From Paraburkholderia phenazinium (GTDB lineage Bacteria; Pseudomonadota; Gammaproteobacteria; Burkholderiales; Burkholderiaceae): DNA of 64,000 nucleotides. Under the pieces are notes generated by a model that saw nothing but the letters and a program-made list of their open reading frames with translations, did no database searches and was not told the origin of the DNA. Position numbers and translations under genes: made by a program. Position 1 is the stretch's first letter. Every line of letters begins with the position of its first letter. Shown here in pieces: positions 53,817 through 62,943 of this stretch. The DNA is taken from assembly GCF_900141745.1 (NCBI RefSeq), contig NZ_FSRM01000002.1, positions 1,364,001 through 1,428,000 of the forward strand, in the 5' to 3' direction.

Positions 53817-55100
53817 ATGAACAGATTCAAACTGTCGGCGATCGCGATGTGCGTGTCGTCGATGATCGTCCTGACGGGCTGTGGAAGTACGCCGACGAAG
53901 CCGGGCGGAGTTGGAGCAGGTGCTGGAGCAGGAACAGGTGGTGGTACGCCTACACCCACGCCGACGCCAACGCCAACGCCAACGCCAACGCCAACGCCGA
54001 CACCAACGCCGACACCAACGCCGACACCAACGCCGACACCAACGCCGACACCAACGCCAACACCAACGCCCACGAGCGCCAACCCGCTCGGCGTAGTGGT
54101 CCAGAACGCAGGCAACGTCGTGACCAGTACCGGCCAGACGGTATCGTCGGTGGGCAACCAGATTGGCCTCACGCCGATTCCCGGCGCGAATCCTGCCACC
54201 ACAACAGCGCTCGGCAACGTTGTGTCGAATCTCGGCGCCGGCGTTACCGCATTGGGCGCTGGCGCGACGAACGGCCTCGGACAGTTGGGCAATTCCGCCA
54301 ATCCGCTAGGCCCGACGGTGTCGAGCACGGGCAACCTCGTCTATGACGCGGGCCAGGCGGTCAACAGCGCCGGCCAACTCGTAAGCAGCCTGGGCAGTGG
54401 TCCCACGGCGCCGCTTAGCCCGCTGACCACGCCGCTCGGCAACACAGTCTCCACGGTCGGCAATGCTGTCAGTGCGCTCGGGACGCAACTCACCACCACG
54501 CTGTCCACAGGATTCATTCAGCAGGTGACGCAAACAGTGAGCGCGCCCATCACGCCAATCACAACCGTTCTCACGCAGACGACTCAAACCGTCGGCGACA
54601 CGACCGGTCTCGGCTCGCCGCTGAGCGGCTTGCTGTCGACGATCGGTCATGGATTGGATGGCGCTGGAACCAAGCTCAGTGGTGCGACCGGCAATCCGAT
54701 TGGACAGAATCTCGGCAATGTCGTGACAGCAGTCGGCAACACCGTCACCTCGGCCGGCGGCTTGCTCACGGCAGGCGGGACACCAGGCAACCCGCTTGCA
54801 CCGCTGACCGGCATTCTCACCTCGTTACCCGGCACCTTGAGCGGCGTGGCGGGTGGCGTGAAGAGCGGCGGCACCAGTCCGCTTGCGCCGGTGACGTCGT
54901 TGGTGACCACGCTGACCGGCTCCCTCGGTACGGTCGCGGGCTCGGGTACGGGCGGCACGGGAGCCGCCGGGAATCTGCTTGCGCCGGTCACGGGGCTGGT
55001 CAGTACCTTAACGGGTGCATTGACCGGCACGACGACGGCCACAGGCACATCTGGCGGCGGATTGCTTGGCGGCCTCGACGGTCTGGCCAGCAAGAAGTGA
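53817..55100 (+). CDS. Lipoprotein with a Thr-Pro tract and Gly/Thr/Leu-rich repeats
   Basis: A 427-residue lipoprotein: signal and lipobox LTGC (C22), a short Gly-rich linker, a Thr-Pro tract of 21 dipeptides (residues 44-85), then about 340 residues of loosely repeated units rich in GNxV, TxxGQ, PLxPLT and LGxxVSxxG. The pattern resembles Burkholderiales 'collagen-like repeat' lipoproteins, which are usually surface-exposed. The Thr-Pro tract would make a rigid stalk. Preceded by GGGGGAGC; no gene within 220 bp upstream. Confidence 0.85.
   Translation: MNRFKLSAIAMCVSSMIVLTGCGSTPTKPGGVGAGAGAGTGGGTPTPTPTPTPTPTPTPTPTPTPTPTPTPTPTPTPTPTPTPTPTSANPLGVVVQNAGNVVTSTGQTVSSVGNQIGLTPIPGANPATTTALGNVVSNLGAGVTALGAGATNGLGQLGNSANPLGPTVSSTGNLVYDAGQAVNSAGQLVSSLGSGPTAPLSPLTTPLGNTVSTVGNAVSALGTQLTTTLSTGFIQQVTQTVSAPITPITTVLTQTTQTVGDTTGLGSPLSGLLSTIGHGLDGAGTKLSGATGNPIGQNLGNVVTAVGNTVTSAGGLLTAGGTPGNPLAPLTGILTSLPGTLSGVAGGVKSGGTSPLAPVTSLVTTLTGSLGTVAGSGTGGTGAAGNLLAPVTGLVSTLTGALTGTTTATGTSGGGLLGGLDGLASKK
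53946..54071 (+). repeat. Microsatellite encoding the Thr-Pro tract
   Basis: 126 bases of ACN-CCN codons with two interlaced periods: first a 6-bp unit (ACGCCA/ACGCCG), then about five copies of a 12-bp unit (ACACCAACGCCG). The unit lengths are multiples of three, so slippage changes stalk length without frameshifting. Confidence 0.93.
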
Positions 55101-55125
55101 CAGGATAGGAAAGCGATGCAAACGT

Positions 55126-55154
55126 CTGCCCAAGACGTCAAATGTCTTGGGCGG
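55126..55154 (+). terminator. Hairpin downstream of the lipoprotein gene
   Basis: GCCCAAGAC (55128-55136) and GTCTTGGGC (55144-55152) form a 9-bp stem, extendable to 11, with a 7-base loop. No U tail follows. A possible terminator for the lipoprotein gene. Confidence 0.45.
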
Positions 55155-55342
55155 CGACACAACTCAAAACTTCGGTATGCAGATTATCGACCGCGTCACT
55201 TTCAGAAGAGATCATTGCCCACGAGAATGGCCTTCGGCAGCACTACCACGCGTTCATCGTCGATCCGTGCAAGGGGCTCGATAATCTCGTTTGCATCGAC
55301 ATCAACGCCGTTGCCCATGTCGGGAAACAGGAACGGCTACGA

Positions 55343-56449
55343 TTAAGCTGCGCGGGGCGCCTCGACCGCTTCCAGAACTCGCCCAAAGAACTCGTTCGCG
55401 TGCGCAGGATTCAACCACCGGACGATTACGGTCATGCGTCGCTCGGGCTCGATCCATGTGAAAGAGCTGCCGGCTCCGACGCCGAAATAGCTTGACGCCG
55501 GCACGCTCGGGAAAATCTTGCGATCGGTATTGAGCCACACAAGGTAACCGTAGAACGGCGCAATCGCACATGGCGTACGCATACGCGCGATCCACTCGCG
55601 AGACAGAATCTGCCGGCCGTCAACCATGCCTTCGTTCAACAGCAGTTGCGCCACTTTGAGCTGATCGTTCGCGCTGACGGACATCCCGCCGCCCCAGTGC
55701 GTCCCGCCCGGCACGGATTGCATGCGCCGGCCGTCGATCTCCACCCACGCATTGTCGTAGCCAACCCATTGCCAGTTTTCGCTCGCGCCCGCCGGGCGCA
55801 TGATCGCCTCGCGGAACACCTCGGGCAATGGTTTCCGGAACAGATGAAGCAGCGCCAGCGAAAGCTGGTTGATACGCACGTCGTTGTATTCCCAATACGT
55901 CCCGGGGCGCTGCAAAGGACGCAGATCACCTTTTTTGCCGTCCGGTGGTGCCGCGAAGTTGACGGCGCGATAGTGGTCCGCCTGATCAGACAGGCCAAAG
56001 TACGTGCCCTGCCATTCGCTTGTTTGCTGCAGCAGATGAGCCCAGGTTACGGCGGCATTGTGCTCATCGTCAAGGCCGATGCCGGGCACTCGCACGTGCA
56101 CCGGTTCGTCGACGTCCGGCAGCAGGCCGCGGTCGTAGGCAATGCCTGCGAGCAGCGCCAGGTACATCTTCGCGACGCTGAAAGTCAGATCGGCCCGGTC
56201 GGGCTCGCCCCATGAGGTCAATACGCGTCCATCGAGTGCGATCGTGCCGGACACGGGACCGCGGTCATGCACCGGCCCGAGCAACCGGTTCCACGGTGGC
56301 GGGTCGTTCACATGCACGCCCCACATGCCATCCACATGGCGGTCCCAAAGCGACTCATGATCAACTGCAAACTGCACTGCTTGTTCAAAATCGTATTGCA
56401 TTCGTAGAATCCCGATTGGTTCGAAGGGCCCGGCTGACCTAGTGGGCAT
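55343..56449 (-). CDS. Class C beta-lactamase-like serine hydrolase
   Basis: A 368-residue serine hydrolase of the beta-lactamase (EstB/AmpC) fold. SVAK (91-94) is the SxxK nucleophile/base motif, and YND (188-190) in the position of YxN is followed by THWGGGMS in place of the KTG-type motif. It lacks a signal peptide, so it is more likely a cytoplasmic esterase or 6-aminohexanoate-dimer hydrolase-like enzyme than a beta-lactamase. ATG 56449 overlaps the transporter gene by 11 bases; an in-frame ATG at 56401 is also possible. It is the second gene after the MHS transporter. Confidence 0.85.
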   Translation of the reverse strand: MPTRSAGPFEPIGILRMQYDFEQAVQFAVDHESLWDRHVDGMWGVHVNDPPPWNRLLGPVHDRGPVSGTIALDGRVLTSWGEPDRADLTFSVAKMYLALLAGIAYDRGLLPDVDEPVHVRVPGIGLDDEHNAAVTWAHLLQQTSEWQGTYFGLSDQADHYRAVNFAAPPDGKKGDLRPLQRPGTYWEYNDVRINQLSLALLHLFRKPLPEVFREAIMRPAGASENWQWVGYDNAWVEIDGRRMQSVPGGTHWGGGMSVSANDQLKVAQLLLNEGMVDGRQILSREWIARMRTPCAIAPFYGYLVWLNTDRKIFPSVPASSYFGVGAGSSFTWIEPERRMTVIVRWLNPAHANEFFGRVLEAVEAPRAA

Positions 56450-57755
56450 TCAAACGCGCTCGCGCCCACACCACCGTAAACAGACTGATGATGGCCGCGA
56501 ACATCAGATAGAGGCCGGGCGCCAGGTTATTGCCTGTGGCCTCGATCAATGCCGCCACCGCGAGCGGCGTGAAGCCGCCGAAAACGGTCGTGCCGATGTT
56601 ATAGCCGAGCGCCATGCCGGTGGTGCGGGTGCGGGTCGGGAACAGCTCGGACATCAACGCAGGAATCGGCGCGAAGTAGGTGGCCTTCAGCAGGGCGACC
56701 CACACCACCGCGGCAAGCAACGTCGCAAGCGACGGGTGGGCGTTCATGAACATGAACGCAGGATAGACCGTGAAGAAGAACAACGTGCCTGCCACCAGCA
56801 TGATGCGCGTGCGGCCTACCTTGTCGGACCAGTGTCCGACCACCGGTGTCAGCACCATCATGATGAACCCGGCGGCCAGCGTCGCAATGAAGCCTGACGA
56901 TGGCGCGAGGCCGAGTTGCCGCGCTGCATACGTCGGCATGTACAGCAGCATATAGTTGGCCGTGGTGGTGAGCACCAGCGAGCCGATCGACACCAGCACG
57001 CGTTCCTTCTGCGTAGCCAGCAGCTCACGCACCGGCGAACTGGATTTCTCCGCCCGTTCGAACTCCGGCGTTTCATCCATACGGCGCCGGATATAAAGAC
57101 CGATTGGACCGATCAGCATGCCGAACAAAAAGGGAATGCGCCAGCCCCAGCCTTCGAGCTGAGGCTGCGTCAACGTGCCGGTGAGCACTGCGCCGAACGC
57201 CGAAGCGAGCAGCGTGCTTGCCCCCTGGCTCGAGAACTGCCAGCTCGCCATGAAGCCTTTCCGTGCCGGCGCATGCTCGATCAGAAACGCCGTGGAGCTG
57301 CCGAATTCGCCGCCAGCGGAAAAGCCTTGCAACAGACGCGAAACGAAAATGCCGATCGGCGCGACCAGGCCGATCGTGGCATAGGACGGCATCAGCGCGA
57401 CCATCCCGGTGCCGAGCGTCATCATCGAAATCGACAGCGTCAATGAAGCCTTGCGGCCCTTGCGATCGCTATACGAGCCGAGCGCCAACGCACCAAGCGG
57501 CCGCGCCAGATATGACAAGGCGAACGTGCCGAGCGTGAGCAGCAGCGACACCGTCTTGTCATGCGTTGGGAAAAACAGCCGCGACAGCGTGGTGGCAAAG
57601 TACCCGTAGACAATCAGGTCGTAAAACTCGAGCGCATTTCCAATGGACGTTGCCAGGATCAGGCGTGATACCCCGGCGTGCGAGACGGGCTTGGCGAGGG
57701 ATTCGCTTACTACGGCTGCTGAATCAGGGCTCATGGAGGCGTCCTTGGTCGACAT
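56439..57755 (-). CDS. MFS transporter, metabolite:H+ symporter (MHS) type
   Basis: A 438-residue MFS permease with twelve helices. SIGNALEFYDLIVYGYFAT and LGSYSDRKGRKASL are typical of the MHS group (ShiA, KgtP, ProP relatives), which import organic acids or osmolytes with protons. ATG 57755 has GGAGAA upstream; another ATG at 57734 is possible. It is divergent from the LysR gene at 57900 and cotranscribed with the serine hydrolase, so the pair may import and hydrolyse an ester or amide. Confidence 0.91.
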   Translation of the reverse strand: MSTKDASMSPDSAAVVSESLAKPVSHAGVSRLILATSIGNALEFYDLIVYGYFATTLSRLFFPTHDKTVSLLLTLGTFALSYLARPLGALALGSYSDRKGRKASLTLSISMMTLGTGMVALMPSYATIGLVAPIGIFVSRLLQGFSAGGEFGSSTAFLIEHAPARKGFMASWQFSSQGASTLLASAFGAVLTGTLTQPQLEGWGWRIPFLFGMLIGPIGLYIRRRMDETPEFERAEKSSSPVRELLATQKERVLVSIGSLVLTTTANYMLLYMPTYAARQLGLAPSSGFIATLAAGFIMMVLTPVVGHWSDKVGRTRIMLVAGTLFFFTVYPAFMFMNAHPSLATLLAAVVWVALLKATYFAPIPALMSELFPTRTRTTGMALGYNIGTTVFGGFTPLAVAALIEATGNNLAPGLYLMFAAIISLFTVVWARARLNAH

Positions 57756-57824
57756 CGTTCTCCGTCGTGACGCGCCGTGGGCGCGCGCCTGGCTCGTACG
57801 AAGCAGTGTAACGATCTTGGCGTG

Positions 57825-57864
57825 GACGATATTTGTGGACAATTACAATATTTGGCAGATATCG
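57825..57864. promoter_or_regulatory. Candidate LysR binding region
   Basis: CGATAT (57825-57830) and ATATCG (57859-57864) form an inverted repeat surrounding two direct ATATTTG copies. This AT-rich block lies between the divergent MHS and LysR genes, where LysR proteins usually bind. Confidence 0.4.
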
Positions 57865-57899
57865 TTGCCGAAACGGCAAAGCGGGGAAGCCTGACCGAA

Positions 57900-58805
57900 A
57901 TGGACAATACTGCACTGCGTTACTTTCTCGAAGTCGCCCGCAGCGGCTCGCTCAGCAAGGCGTCGGAGCGACTATACGTGGCGGTGTCGGCGCTAAGCAG
58001 GCAGATTGCGAAGCTCGAAGAGGAAGTCGGTGCGGCGCTTTTCGAACGGCGGCCGCGCGGGATGGTGCTGAGCGATGCGGGACGTGTGCTTGCCGAACAC
58101 GCGCGGCGCAGCCTACTGGAAACCGAGCGCGTCACCGACGAAATTCGCGGGCTGAGCAATGGCAGCCGCGCGACGATTCGCGTGGCAAGTTCGGAAGGGG
58201 TCGCGCCGTATTTTCTGCCGCAGGTATTTGCACGCTTCCTGAAGACGCATCCGGCGACGCAGTTTCAACTGGACGTGTCTGCGCCATCGGTCGCGACACA
58301 ACGCGTGCGTGAGGGCACCGCGGATATCGCCGTGTGTTTCAGCGTCGCGCCGGAGAAGGACATCCACGTAGTGTATTCGCAGCTGGCACCGATCTTCGCA
58401 CTGGTCAGGCGCGATCATCCGCTTGGCGCACGCGAGTCCGTCTCGCTCGCGGATCTGATGGCCTGGCCGCTCGCCATCGACAACCAGGGTGTGACGATCC
58501 GCCAGATGTTCGATATTGCGTGCAGTCTGGAAGGTCTGGTTTTCGAGCCCGTGTTCGTTAGCAACTACCACGCTGCGCTGCAGAGCTTCGTGCTGCTTAC
58601 CGATGCTGTCACGCTAACCGGCTTCCTGACCGTGCGCAGCCGCCTCGTAATGGAGGGACTCGCAGCCGTGCCGATCAGCAATCCCGAACTACACCAGCGC
58701 AGGCTTCAGGTTCAGACGATGGCCGGCCGCACGTTACCTCATGCATTGCAGGCGTTTGCCGAACTGCTGACAGGCGCGATCCACGATCCTGCTCTTCTCG
58801 ACTGA
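57900..58805 (+). CDS. LysR-family regulator
   Basis: A 301-residue LysR protein: HTH in residues 1-60 (RYFLEVARSGSLSKASERL) and an effector domain to about 290. ATG 57900 is preceded by GGGGA; a start at 57777 would run through the intergenic palindromes. Divergent from the MHS transporter and serine hydrolase, which it presumably controls. Confidence 0.92.
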   Translation: MDNTALRYFLEVARSGSLSKASERLYVAVSALSRQIAKLEEEVGAALFERRPRGMVLSDAGRVLAEHARRSLLETERVTDEIRGLSNGSRATIRVASSEGVAPYFLPQVFARFLKTHPATQFQLDVSAPSVATQRVREGTADIAVCFSVAPEKDIHVVYSQLAPIFALVRRDHPLGARESVSLADLMAWPLAIDNQGVTIRQMFDIACSLEGLVFEPVFVSNYHAALQSFVLLTDAVTLTGFLTVRSRLVMEGLAAVPISNPELHQRRLQVQTMAGRTLPHALQAFAELLTGAIHDPALLD

Positions 58806-58851
58806 CTCATCGAGAGAGCCACTACCGCAACCCGATCAAAGGAGTTCCAAG

Positions 58852-59334
58852 GTGAAACGGCACATTTCCCTTTTGCTCGCTGCACTTTTCATTGGCAATA
58901 CGCTGGCTTGCGCAGCGACGTCCAATGCGAATGCGACAGAGCCGTCGTCTCAGGAAGCGCAGTCTGCGGCTGCGCAGCTTGGACATCTTTACGACACCAA
59001 CTACGCGGCTAAAAATGCCGATGCCATGGCGCAACTGTATGCCGAAGACGGCATGCTGGTTTCCCCGGCCGGGAAAATCATCAAAGGACGCGCAGCACTC
59101 AAGGAGTACTACGAAAAGCGCTTTGGCTCGGGTGCGAAAGAGCATCACATTCACGTGATCGATGCGAGCGCGCAAGGCGACGGAGGATTCAGCGTCGCAG
59201 AGTTTTCCGTTCAGGTGCCAAAAGGCGACGGGACATTCCGCCAGGAGAGCGGCCATATCATGGCCGTGTACGTCAAGGAGGGCGACGGTTGGCACTTCCG
59301 GGCAGTGGAGCCGAGCGTGCCCGCCAAGGATTAG
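58852..59334 (+). CDS. Exported NTF2-like (DUF4440-type) protein
   Basis: A 160-residue protein with a Sec signal (hydrophobic LLLAALFIGNTLACAA, cleavage near 20-22) and a single NTF2/SnoaL-like domain (LYDTNYAAKNADAMAQLYAEDGMLVSPAGKIIKGRAAL, EHHIHVIDA). The fold binds small ligands and is found in isomerases, ketoreductase-like proteins and stress proteins; the activity cannot be predicted. It follows the LysR gene by 46 bp and converges on the flavoprotein with no gap between stops. Confidence 0.8.
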   Translation: MKRHISLLLAALFIGNTLACAATSNANATEPSSQEAQSAAAQLGHLYDTNYAAKNADAMAQLYAEDGMLVSPAGKIIKGRAALKEYYEKRFGSGAKEHHIHVIDASAQGDGGFSVAEFSVQVPKGDGTFRQESGHIMAVYVKEGDGWHFRAVEPSVPAKD

Positions 59335-61008
59335 TCACGCCCATCCTGCAAGATATTGATGAACCGCCTGAATAGCGGCGGCTCCCTCTCCCACGGCGGC
59401 TGCCACTCTTTTGACGGAGCCACTGCGTACGTCACCCGCCGCAAAGATACCGGGCCGGCTGGTCTCGAGATCGTGCGGCGGCCGCTCTGCTGTCCATTTG
59501 GCGCCGGTATCGGCGCCGGTCAGCACAAACCCATCCTTGTCCAGGGTGACGCAATCGCCAAGCCATCCGGTACTGGGCTGAGCGCCAAGAAACAGGAAAA
59601 CGTGCCGGATGGGTTTATGTTCAATCTCTCCTTGCCGATTCCACTTTATGGCCTCGAGTCGCGACTCGCCGCATAACTCGACGATCTGTGTCTTCGTGTG
59701 AAGCGTGATGTTGGACGCCGCGTTGATCCGTCTGATCAAATACGTCGACATACTCGCTCTGAGTCCCTCTCCGCGAATCACCACGTGGACATGGCGCGCG
59801 AACCTCGCAAGGAATACCGCAGCCTGTCCCGCCGAATTGCCGCCGCCCACCACGATCAGCTCTTCGTTGTTGCAGAATGCGCCCTCCATGAAGGTCGCGC
59901 TGTAGTAGATGCCGCGACCCTCGAAGTGTTCGAGACGCAAGAGATCCGGTTTCCGGTAGCGCGCGCCGCTGGCAATGACGACAGCGCGAGCGTAGACGCA
60001 CTCGTCCTGATTCAGGCCAATGTGAAACGACCTGGCATCTGTGCAGTCGATTGTCAGCGCTTCGATAGGCACCCCAACTTCGGCGCCGAACTTGCGGCAC
60101 TGCGACAGGCCGCGACCGGCTAGCGCCTGCCCCGATATGCCGGTTGGAAAGCCAAAGTAATTTTCGATCTTCGAACTGGTGCCGGCCTGGCCTCCCGGCG
60201 CCTTGGCGTCCAGAACGGCCACCTTCAGTCCCTCGGATGCGGCGTACACCGCGGCCGCGAGTCCTGCGGGTCCCGCGCCTACCACAACGAGATCGAAGTG
60301 CTCGCCGTCGAGTCTGTCCGGACTGAGGCCGATTGCATCGGCGACGGCGCGGTGGCTGGGCTGTTTCAGCACGACGCCTTGCAACGTGATTACAACCGGG
60401 ATGTCGGCTTCGGTTGCGTCATAGTGCGTCAGCAGTTCTTTGGCCTCGGAGTGCTCAACGATATCGAAGTAAGCCGAGGGCTGACCGTTGCGGCTCAGGA
60501 AGTGGCGCAGACGTAGCGTAGGGGCCGAGGACGTGCTGCCGATCACCACCACGCCCACGTGTTCGCCGCGGATGAAAGCGACGCGCCGCAAAATATAGGC
60601 GCGCATGATGGTTTCGCTCAACTCCGCTTCGGCGATGACGAGCGAGCGCAACGATTCCTCGTCGATGACGATCACCTCGCAATCGGAGATGGCGCGCGAC
60701 GTTGCGACTGCAGCCCGGCCCGCGAGCGTGGCTACCTCGCCGGTGAAACTGCCCGGGCCATGTGTGCCCAGCAGTACGGGGCCTTCAACGGACCGTCTGG
60801 ATGCCTCGATCGTCCCCGACAGAATGGCGAACATCCCGGTGTGCCGGTCGCCTTCGGAATAGAGGATGTCGTGGGTCTTGAGCTTGCGGCGCTCGCCGTA
60901 GCGTTCCAATATCGCCAGTTGCCTCTCGTCCAGCCGTGGGTATACCTGGTGGTAGCGGCTGCCACCCGAGGCCAGCTCGTCGAAATTGCCTGAAGAGTCG
61001 TTGCTCAT
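59335..61008 (-). CDS. Fusion of cNMP-binding, thioredoxin-like and TrxR-like domains
   Basis: About 557 residues. An N-terminal cyclic-nucleotide-binding domain (about 25-135, GSFTGEVATLAGR) is followed by a thioredoxin/glutaredoxin-like segment (about 150-227) without CxxC, and a thioredoxin-reductase-like flavoprotein (GAGPAG at about 244-249, GGGNSAG at about 388-394). At the usual CxxC position of TrxR the sequence is SATF, so no redox-active disulphide is present. It may be an NAD(P)H-dependent flavoprotein regulated by cAMP or c-di-GMP rather than a thioredoxin reductase. ATG 61008 is preferred over TTG 61023; no good ribosome binding site is visible. Confidence 0.87.
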   Translation of the reverse strand: MSNDSSGNFDELASGGSRYHQVYPRLDERQLAILERYGERRKLKTHDILYSEGDRHTGMFAILSGTIEASRRSVEGPVLLGTHGPGSFTGEVATLAGRAAVATSRAISDCEVIVIDEESLRSLVIAEAELSETIMRAYILRRVAFIRGEHVGVVVIGSTSSAPTLRLRHFLSRNGQPSAYFDIVEHSEAKELLTHYDATEADIPVVITLQGVVLKQPSHRAVADAIGLSPDRLDGEHFDLVVVGAGPAGLAAAVYAASEGLKVAVLDAKAPGGQAGTSSKIENYFGFPTGISGQALAGRGLSQCRKFGAEVGVPIEALTIDCTDARSFHIGLNQDECVYARAVVIASGARYRKPDLLRLEHFEGRGIYYSATFMEGAFCNNEELIVVGGGNSAGQAAVFLARFARHVHVVIRGEGLRASMSTYLIRRINAASNITLHTKTQIVELCGESRLEAIKWNRQGEIEHKPIRHVFLFLGAQPSTGWLGDCVTLDKDGFVLTGADTGAKWTAERPPHDLETSRPGIFAAGDVRSGSVKRVAAAVGEGAAAIQAVHQYLAGWA

Positions 61009-61233
61009 GGCGGGCTCGGTCAAGTCTAAATGCGGTCTTTGCAGCGCAAGCGCTGCATCCAGTTTGCGTATGGTAACTCCGCTTGCGATTCACTAACGCA
61101 TTGCTGGCATCGTGCTGCACTTTCCGTTGCGGGTCGGAACGCACTATGAAGCGGACTGCACGTTTTCCGTCAATTTGTTAATCTCGCTTCCAATCACCCA
61201 TCCCACGATGCAAGGACGCGAGGAGCTTTAAGC

Positions 61234-62106
61234 ATGAGCACTGTCGATTACGAACCGCCTAAGGTCTGGACCTGGAACAAGGATAACGGCGGCCGCTTTG
61301 CGAATATCAACCGCCCGATTTCGGGGCCGACGCACGACAAGGAGTTGCCGGTCGGCGTGCACCCGCTGCAGCTCTATTCGCTGGCGACACCGAATGGCGT
61401 CAAGGTCACGGTGATGCTCGAGGAGCTGCTGGCGTTCGGTCACAGCGGTGCGGAATATGACGCATGGCTCATCAGGATTGGCGATGGCGAGCAGTTTGGC
61501 AGCGGCTTTGTCGGCGTGAATCCGAACTCCAAGATTCCCGCGCTGCTCGATCGCAGCGGACCGAAACCCATCCGCGTGTTCGAGTCCGGTGCGATCCTGG
61601 TACACCTCGCCGAAAAATTCGGTGCTTTCCTGCCGACTGAGCCGAGCGCGCGCGCCGAGTGCCTGTCGTGGCTATTCTGGCAGATGGGTAGTGCCCCCTA
61701 CCTCGGCGGCGGTTTCGGCCATTTTTACGCGTACGCGCCGAGCAAAATGGAATATCCGATCGACCGCTTCGCGATGGAGGTGAAGCGTCAACTCGACGTC
61801 CTCGAAAAGCAGCTCGCCGAGAACGAATACATCGCGGGAGATGCGTACACGATCGCCGATATGGCGATCTGGCCGTGGTACGGCGGCCTCGTAAAGGGCT
61901 GGCTTTACGGGGCGGCCGAATTCCTCTCGGTGCAGGACTATAAGCATGTCCAGCGTTGGGCCGATGCGATCGGCGAGCGCCCGGCCGTCAAGCGCGGCCG
62001 CAAGGTCAATCGCGTCTTCGGCGAGCTTTCAGATCAGTTGCACGAGCGCCATGCCGCCACAGACTTCGATACCAGCACGCAGGACAAGCTTACCGCCGAG
62101 AAATAA
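61234..62106 (+). CDS. yghU: Glutathione-dependent disulphide-bond oxidoreductase YghU
   Basis: A 290-residue glutathione transferase-fold protein. TPNGVKVTVMLEEL near 50-65 holds the Asn/Thr pair that contacts glutathione in the YghU/YfcG group, which reduces small disulphides and peroxides. The 30-residue N-terminal extension before the Trx domain is normal for YghU. Alone in its transcription unit; Pr6Pr-type gene starts 9 bp after its stop and may be cotranscribed. Confidence 0.93.
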   Translation: MSTVDYEPPKVWTWNKDNGGRFANINRPISGPTHDKELPVGVHPLQLYSLATPNGVKVTVMLEELLAFGHSGAEYDAWLIRIGDGEQFGSGFVGVNPNSKIPALLDRSGPKPIRVFESGAILVHLAEKFGAFLPTEPSARAECLSWLFWQMGSAPYLGGGFGHFYAYAPSKMEYPIDRFAMEVKRQLDVLEKQLAENEYIAGDAYTIADMAIWPWYGGLVKGWLYGAAEFLSVQDYKHVQRWADAIGERPAVKRGRKVNRVFGELSDQLHERHAATDFDTSTQDKLTAEK

Positions 62107-62115
62107 TCTGGAAGT

Positions 62116-62832
62116 ATGCTGAAGCGTTCTGCTCAACCTGAGCCGCACTCATCTGAATTGCCACTGCCGACGCCGAGCTTCGCGTCGTTGAGCGTGGCAT
62201 CGTTGATTGCGGTGCTAGCATGGGTGGGCTTCGCGGCACAGAGCGACATCACGATTGGCAGGATGCTGTTCCGCGGCCTGGGCGTGATCGACGGCATCGA
62301 GCGTATCAGTGCGTACCTGACGAACCTCACGACGCTCGTCGTCGCGATCAGCTTTTCGTTTGTGGCCATACGGGCACGCTCCGCACCCGGGCGGTTCTTC
62401 CGCAAGCCACCGGTGCTCACCGCCGTGGTCGTCTATATCGTGTTCGTCGGCATTGCTTACAACACCTTGCTGCGCCATCTATGGACGCCGTACGGCTACC
62501 GCGCACTGCTCAACGAATTGCTGCACACGGTCATACCGCTGCTATGCACGCTGTACTGGCTGCTCTTCGTTCCCCGCTTCCATCTGCTGCTGCGCGATTG
62601 CCTTTTCTGGCTGATCTATCCGCTCGGCTATCTGTTGATAACGCTCTGGCGCGGCAGCGAAACCGACTTCTATCCCTATCCTTTCATTAACGTAAGCGAG
62701 CTCGGCTACGAGCGTGTGCTCATCAATGCCGTATTGCTGTTGCTCGGTTTCTTCATTCTGATGGGCGTATTCATAGCGATCAATCATCGCCGCCCACGGA
62801 CGGCGCCTGCGAGATCTGTGACCGACTCATAG
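62116..62832 (+). CDS. Pr6Pr-family membrane protein
   Basis: A 238-residue inner-membrane protein with six helices. RISAYLTNLTTLVVAISFSF, YNTLLRHLWTPYGY and the PRFHLLLRDCLFWLIYPLGYL segment match the Pr6Pr (FAR-17a/AIG1-like) family, of unknown function in bacteria. It begins 9 bp after yghU. Confidence 0.87.
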   Translation: MLKRSAQPEPHSSELPLPTPSFASLSVASLIAVLAWVGFAAQSDITIGRMLFRGLGVIDGIERISAYLTNLTTLVVAISFSFVAIRARSAPGRFFRKPPVLTAVVVYIVFVGIAYNTLLRHLWTPYGYRALLNELLHTVIPLLCTLYWLLFVPRFHLLLRDCLFWLIYPLGYLLITLWRGSETDFYPYPFINVSELGYERVLINAVLLLLGFFILMGVFIAINHRRPRTAPARSVTDS

Positions 62833-62943
62833 TATTCATCGGACAAATACCCCTAGGTAAATACACCTACGCATGTGGGTCTGATTGAAGTTGCGCAAAC
62901 ATTTGCCGATAACTTGTGTGACAGATGTCGTTCAAGGTAAATC

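Noticed and set aside
53946..54071. Repeats considered as a CRISPR array
   Set aside because: The units are contiguous 6- and 12-bp codon repeats without spacers and lie inside a reading frame.
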